Assembly (NCBI GenBank): GCA_025345505.1
Contig: JANVCC010000011.1
Coordinates: forward strand, 1 to 64,000
Length of the DNA: 64,000 nucleotides
Source of the DNA: Todiramphus chloris collaris
Taxonomy: Eukaryota > Chordata > Aves > Coraciiformes > Alcedinidae
Direction: 5' to 3'
Made by a program: the position numbers and the translations under genes. Below are positions 58,501 through 64,000 of this stretch, piece by piece (position 1 is the stretch's first letter; each line of letters opens with the position of its first letter). The notes below the pieces were generated by a model. It was given only the letters and a program-made list of their open reading frames with translations, was not told the origin of the DNA and did no database searches.

Positions 58501-61500
58501 GACTTGATTCTATTCTTAGACCATTTACTGTTAGGTTGCTGTTTTTCTTTCCGAATCTTATGCCTTCAATTAAAAAACACAAGATGACTGGAATTTGAAT
58601 ACTCAGAAGGCTGGAGTGAAAAATAACCCATCACAGTCCTGGGACTCTGTAGCACAGAAAGAAAGAAAGAAAACCTGAATTTATCTAAGAAAGAGCCTAA
58701 GTAGGAGCTGAACTTGGTGGTTCCAGGTAGCAGATCATTAGATATGGCAACAGGTCTTGTCACTGATGCAATTTATAGTGCGTGTATTGTGATTGTCATT
58801 GAAAATGCTCAGATCTCGGGAGAAGATGGATGATGTATAGAAAAATTCAGAATTTCTTAAAGTATTGAAGTACTTCAGGGAATAGGAATCTCTCTTGTAC
58901 TGCATTAAGTTCTTCAGATGTTAAGATTTGGTTTCAGCGGTGGCAGAAAAAGGGACGTTACTCTCATGGTGCCTTACTGCAGAGATAATGAAACAGATAA
59001 TTTTGCAGGGAAGTGTCAGCAGTGCAATATAATTCTGAAGGATCTGGGAGAATATTCTCATATAGTGTGGTATATTAGCCTATCATTTGTAGTTTATCCT
59101 ATTTTCACAGAAGTTATTTTTAGAAGGCATTATGTTTCAGGATTTATACACGTATTCCTGCGTAAAATGCCCGTGAATAAGGTTTATTCTGGAAACAAAT
59201 ACTGCGTTAAAGATATTATAAACCAGAAATTCATAATTACCTTTTGAATGTCTGCCTCTTGTTTTCAAAGTGTTTCTGGGGCAATTAGTTTCTCGTTTAA
59301 ATTGAGAGCTTAAGAGTGGCAATAAAATTTGGAAATCTAGTTGATGGGATCTCTCTCTTCTTGGCAGTTTCTCACTTTTTCTTCAATAAATAAGCAAATG
59401 CTTCGTAGGAGCATGGATCATACTTTTTGGTTATATTCAGATAAAGGTCACTGATTTTGGAGAAGTGGAATGGAGGAGTGGAATGAGTATTAATTTTTAC
59501 TCTTAACATGCTCATTCCAAACCCAATTATAATGGCCGGAGAGGGAGCCAGTTGTGTTGATTCTGACTGTATGCCAATATAAAATATTCAGAGATGTTTT
59601 CTGAATTTGGAAATGTCACTTTTATTTTGCTTGAATCTTGGGGTTTAGGATCTAGCACTTTTCTCCTTCCCCTCTTGCAAGAGAAGCTCAGTGTGGAGTG
59701 ACAGTTGCACTTCCCGGACCCACTCCTTTAAAGAGCAGATCTGCGCTTCAACGTAATGTCTGTCCAAAGTGGCTTAATTACTTCTGATGGGTGTATATAG
59801 CATTTTACAGCTTCCAAGTCTTTTACAAGCAGATAATTAGGTATTTAAAAATAAAATAGTGGGCTGTAAGAATTGGATCTTACGAATGATTAATTACTGA
59901 AGGTCTCCTTGTGGATTTTTGCTCAGTGCTGGGCTTGTTTTTAAGGGAGTTTTTGAATTATATTGTCTATATGTAATACATGCTTCAAAAAAATGAATTG
60001 ATCCCCATGGGCTTTAACTGCCATCACGTATAAAATGAATATTAAGCCACATGATAATAATATAACTTGAACATCGGTCCTTTAAACTTGATTGGATCAA
60101 ATGTAAATATTGGTCTTTTAAACTTGATAGGTTCAAACTTTTGTCTAAGAAGCAAGCAGACCGCTAGAACAATTGATATAATAAAACCAACCCCAACCAA
60201 AACACCACCCAGTTAATAAACAAACATGCAGTTAAAATTACAGGCAGAGTAAATATTTAATGGACCAGACTTTCCTTTTGGCTTTATCCCCTGAATCTAG
60301 TTTAGAAACCATTGCTTGAGCTAGAAGTGACTTGGCATTCAGTATATATTGCATGTCTCAATAATAAATTGGTTTCTTCACCACACTGCTTAGCAATATA
60401 ACTTTGAATCGGGTTGTTTCAAAAAGAACTTGTGTAAAGTCTAAAGCCTTTTGGTGAGGATTAAGTTATCTTGGCATTTGCAGTGTGCGCTAGTGTGTTT
60501 ACACTGTAAAAAATACACAAGAATTTGAACCAAAATCCTAACTGAAATTTTGTGACATTAATGCATAACAGTAGAAATATGTTGTCTGTTATGTTATATA
60601 AACAGACATAATTTGGGTTTTCTTTGTTTGTTCTCCAAGCACCTTATGAAGTGTTGATGTAATTGCATTTCTGCCTGGACTGAAGACTTTGTAAGGATGA
60701 GGAGTCTCTAAACATTGAAGTTGGACATGCTCACAGCAAAGCTGTATGGATTTTATCACTGAATAAACTGAAACAAAGTTGAGTTGTTATGAAATTTCAA
60801 CCTGAATGCCATGATCCAAAATTCTTTGCTCAAAAATTGCATTATTAACCAAGTGTTTAGCCAGAGTGGTGTGGGGACTGTTGGAGGAATAACGGGGTGT
60901 TTTGGTAAAAAGCAAATACTAAAAGTCATCTGTCCTGACGTGAAACTCCTGTTTACCAGCTTCAGCTCAACCCTTACCACTTTGAGGACATCTGAACTGG
61001 AGCCCAGAGGATGTACCTCTGTAGTATGAGCACTCTGACATATTTTGTGTAAGCCCTATCAGTGTCACTTTAGAGCCTGAATTAACTTTTAGTCACTGAC
61101 CTGCTGAGAGTATGACATTAATTTGGTCTTTCTTCAATGGTACTATCTAGAACCCTATTCTACCCATTTACCTTGATACTATTTTGTTCTCTGATTTTTT
61201 TTTTTTAGCTGAATCTTGTAAATCCTCATACTCTGGCTCAAGGACACAAAGCCGTTCCCAAATAAACTACAACAATAATGAAGAGGACTTTACTGTCCAC
61301 AATCTAGTATTATTCTTCCTCTTTCCCTTTCCCCATCCTCCTCCTACTCCCCTGCCTCCCAAATCTGGTCTTAAATGTATTTGGGTTTTGTTGGATTTAT
61401 TTTTTTTCATAGAAGTGTAAATACAAATATAATGTAGCTTATTATTCAATACTAATAGTATTGTTAGAGCCTGATCACATGAACTTCTGTACTACTTCGT

Positions 61501-64000
61501 CTTTCTTCTTCCTGGTCATCCAGACTTGATCCGTGGGACATGTTTTACAGTATTTCCCAAGCTCTCATAGAGGCGCTGCTTTGTCCTATCAGTATTTATG
61601 CTGAGGCTTAAAGAGCCTGGCTTCTGAAGCATTTTATGAGCAGTTAAATAAAGTCCTTTGGAGACTATTTTAAGCCTAATTGAAAACTTGTTTTAAAAAG
61701 CTTTAACTATAAGATAAGGAAAGCTAAATCTTCAGGCTGTGGTGAAAAATATCTTTTCTGAGTCTGTAAATGTTGGTGTTTTTTTCATTCCTGGCAAATA
61801 ATAAGAGACTGTGCAAGTAGTCTTTGAAATGTAAAGGTGATTTGTGAGTACCTTTAACTAAGCATAATACCTCTTCCCCCCTGCCCTGTTTTCCTGGGTA
61901 TCTCACATAGCAAACATGAGCATGAAATTTCTCTTTCCTGTTCTCCGGTTTTAAACTCCTCTGCTTCAGACAAGAGTAGTTACTCTTTGAGATTTATATT
62001 TTTTTTTCCCCAAGATGCTTTCAATGAGTATCATCAATGTGAGGATTTTATTGTCAGGAATATTTAAAGGGTTAATGTGCTCATCTGGGACTCCTCCACG
62101 TGCTTCTGAAATATGTTCTTTTTTCTAAGAACACAATTTGTGGTGAGTATATATAAAGGCAGTCCTGTAGCTTTCTGCTGCTTCTAATACAATGAACCAG
62201 TGACTAGAAAAGTCAGGAATACAAAACAACTTCCAGAATCCATTCTTGAGAGCCACAGTGGTAACCAAACCATGTAACAAAACTCAGCGCAGGCCTGTAT
62301 GGCAATGGAAGGAGTTGTTTGTTTCCAGTTGAACAGTTTTTCACTCACAGTCACTCTAGCTTAGATTTTTTACTTGCATGGGCTCTCATCCGTGTCCTCA
62401 AAAGGATTGAGGTGCGTGCCCAAGTGCTACGGCCAGAGTCCTCGTCATGTCTCTTGGATTCTTCTTGATTTTATTTATTCATTTTGTGTCACTGAACTGG
62501 TACTTGTGGACTCTACTGGTACTTCTACTGTACCTGAAATGGTATGGGACTGGTCTCATCCCTCTTACAACTTGGGCAAAATTTCTGAGTCTCCTTATTC
62601 TTTTGTTTTGCTTATCTGGTCATTTATGGCTCATGTTCTTGATCTTTTTGCTACCTTATCTTCAGTTTTATTCTTCCTCTTCTTGCTATCTGGTCATTTG
62701 AATGAAACCGCATTTACCACACTGTGTAGCAATTGGCCTGTGCAGTTCTGTTAATCCTCCTTCTCCTGTTGCCTGTTGCACATGTTTATATGCCTAGTTC
62801 ATTCGTACCATCTTCGGGGTTTTTTGTTGCGAGTCTTTACAAGATTATAAGAGCCTTCCCCCACGGAATAGCTCCTCACTTGATCTGCTGTAGCTGTAGA
62901 AGACAGTTTCTGGCTTCCACACCATCTCCAACGGTGTCTGTTGTACAGAAATGGGCAGGATTTCACTTCTTCAAATTTGGTTTGCTTTCAGGCATATTGA
63001 AGCAGAACACTTGGCCCTTCTCTACAAAATGTTGGAAAATTCAGAGCCCTGAATGTGAGATGACATGTTCTCCCTAAAAGAAAACTGGAAGTCCTTCATA
63101 AAGCGGCATTGTGTAACTTCCCAGATGCTTGGTGTTACACTAGATGAGGAAAACTGAAATTGCCTGAAGGTCCTCCTCTTTGTGACGCTAATTTTGTCTT
63201 TGTGTCGTTTTTAGAAGTCTTTTAAACTGTGAAAATAGCACTGGTAATGTTACGTGGTTGACTCAGAACTCCTCTTCGGAAAAGTAGACAAGTGGCTTCA
63301 TCTTCAGAACACGAGGCCTATTTAAATATTTTAAAATGTAATTTTTTTTTATAGCTGTGCTTAAGAGGTAACATTTCCCTGCCTTTTAAAATTTTACTAT
63401 CTTGACAGAATAAGCGAACTTAACATATTTCGTTTGCTGTAATTTTAATACACTTGCATTTTCCTGTTCAGTAGTGAGGGGCTGGCTCTTGTTTATTCTT
63501 TCTACAGGTTAGTGAATGTGGTAGGCAAAAATCCCCCAGATGTTAGCTGAAAGATTTTTGAAGTGTGCGACTTCATTTTTTTTTAAAAACAGCCAGAGCT
63601 GCAAAGTCTGTAAACAGAGCGCTTATGAGATGGAGCTAAAGGAATGACCCATGGTCAGTGTTTTATTTCTTTGTGGCCATGGCTGAGAAAATGGAACAAG
63701 ATTTTTGGTGTTGTGCTCTTTCATGTATTTCCTATTTTGGGAGGAAAAGGAAAGCTAACTACTGACAAAACCCCCAAGAGGTAATGAAGCTATTTATCAC
63801 CATGTATGTTCGTCCCTGTCAGGAGGCTTGGTGTCTATCCCAAAGGCAATCTTGCCCCATGAATTAATAATCAGTTATATTGTTCTATTTTTACCAACTA
63901 TGCCAGAGCTTATTAGGCTTTACTTAGTGGAAGAGGTACTGAGGTTCAGTCATTAAAGTTGTGATTAGTCTCCACAAATTTTTATTGATCTGTGTGAACC
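55575..64000 (+). other. RAB6A: RAB6A intron 1, last part of the window
   Basis: AT-rich intron, almost free of recognised repeats. Open frames at 58918-59247 and 62374-62754 have no family features. No RAB6A exon 2 is visible before the window ends. Confidence 0.55.
60071..60142 (+). repeat. 36-base tandem duplication
   Basis: Two adjacent imperfect copies sharing GGTC(C/T)TTTAAACTTGAT followed by GG(A/T)TCAAA. A local duplication inside RAB6A intron 1. Confidence 0.7.

Noticed and set aside
58918-59247. 109-codon open frame in RAB6A intron 1
   Set aside because: No recognisable domain, no nearby promoter and no splice context; a frame of this length can occur by chance.
62374-62754. 126-codon hydrophobic frame, with other frames overlapping it
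   Set aside because: Its hydrophobic residues follow from T-rich DNA, and neighbouring frames are equally open. No family resemblance.

Overview
This window is nuclear DNA from a bird. The evidence is the dense scatter of CR1 LINE copies with typical avian 3' tails, CpG-island promoters, GT-AG introns, and gene order. I could not place the species.

Six genes are supported. From left to right: (1) an arginine-specific mono-ADP-ribosyltransferase (ART/NRT type, GPI-anchored), plus strand, 625-2127, with its own TATA box and poly(A) signal. (2) An interleukin-18-binding-protein-like gene, minus strand, 3277-4288, converging on the ART gene; its first exon was not found. (3) PAAF1, proteasome ATPase-associated WD40 factor, minus strand, 12 coding exons from 21527 down to 7051. 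(4) COA4, a twin-CX9C cytochrome oxidase assembly factor, plus strand, 22362-22631, divergent from PAAF1 across one CpG island. (5) MRPL48, a mitochondrial ribosomal large-subunit protein, minus strand, 8 coding exons from 35163 down to 25218. (6) RAB6A, plus strand, of which only coding exon 1 (41456-41525) and more than 22 kb of intron 1 are visible.

The order PAAF1-COA4-MRPL48-RAB6A and all four relative orientations match human 11q13.4, read in reverse. My exon models give exactly 392 codons for PAAF1 and 212 for MRPL48, the lengths I recall for the human proteins. The left flank differs from human: an immune pair (ART and IL18BP) sits where human has DNAJB13 and the UCP genes.

The four right-hand genes are housekeeping: proteasome assembly, respiratory-complex assembly, mitochondrial translation and Golgi vesicle traffic. 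They share CpG-island promoters. The two left-hand genes act at the cell surface or are secreted.

Between and inside the genes lie about 28 CR1 pieces on both strands, concentrated from 6 to 40.5 kb and sparse in RAB6A intron 1. There are three minisatellites, long G homopolymer tracts in the COA4 5' intron, a direct repeat at 36.1/36.8 kb, and an inverted duplication inserted into a CR1 at 16.4/17.4 kb. I recognised no RNA gene, DNA transposon, LTR element or CRISPR array. I found no clearly novel biological system; the most unusual single structure is the inverted, apparently templated insertion in PAAF1 intron 4.
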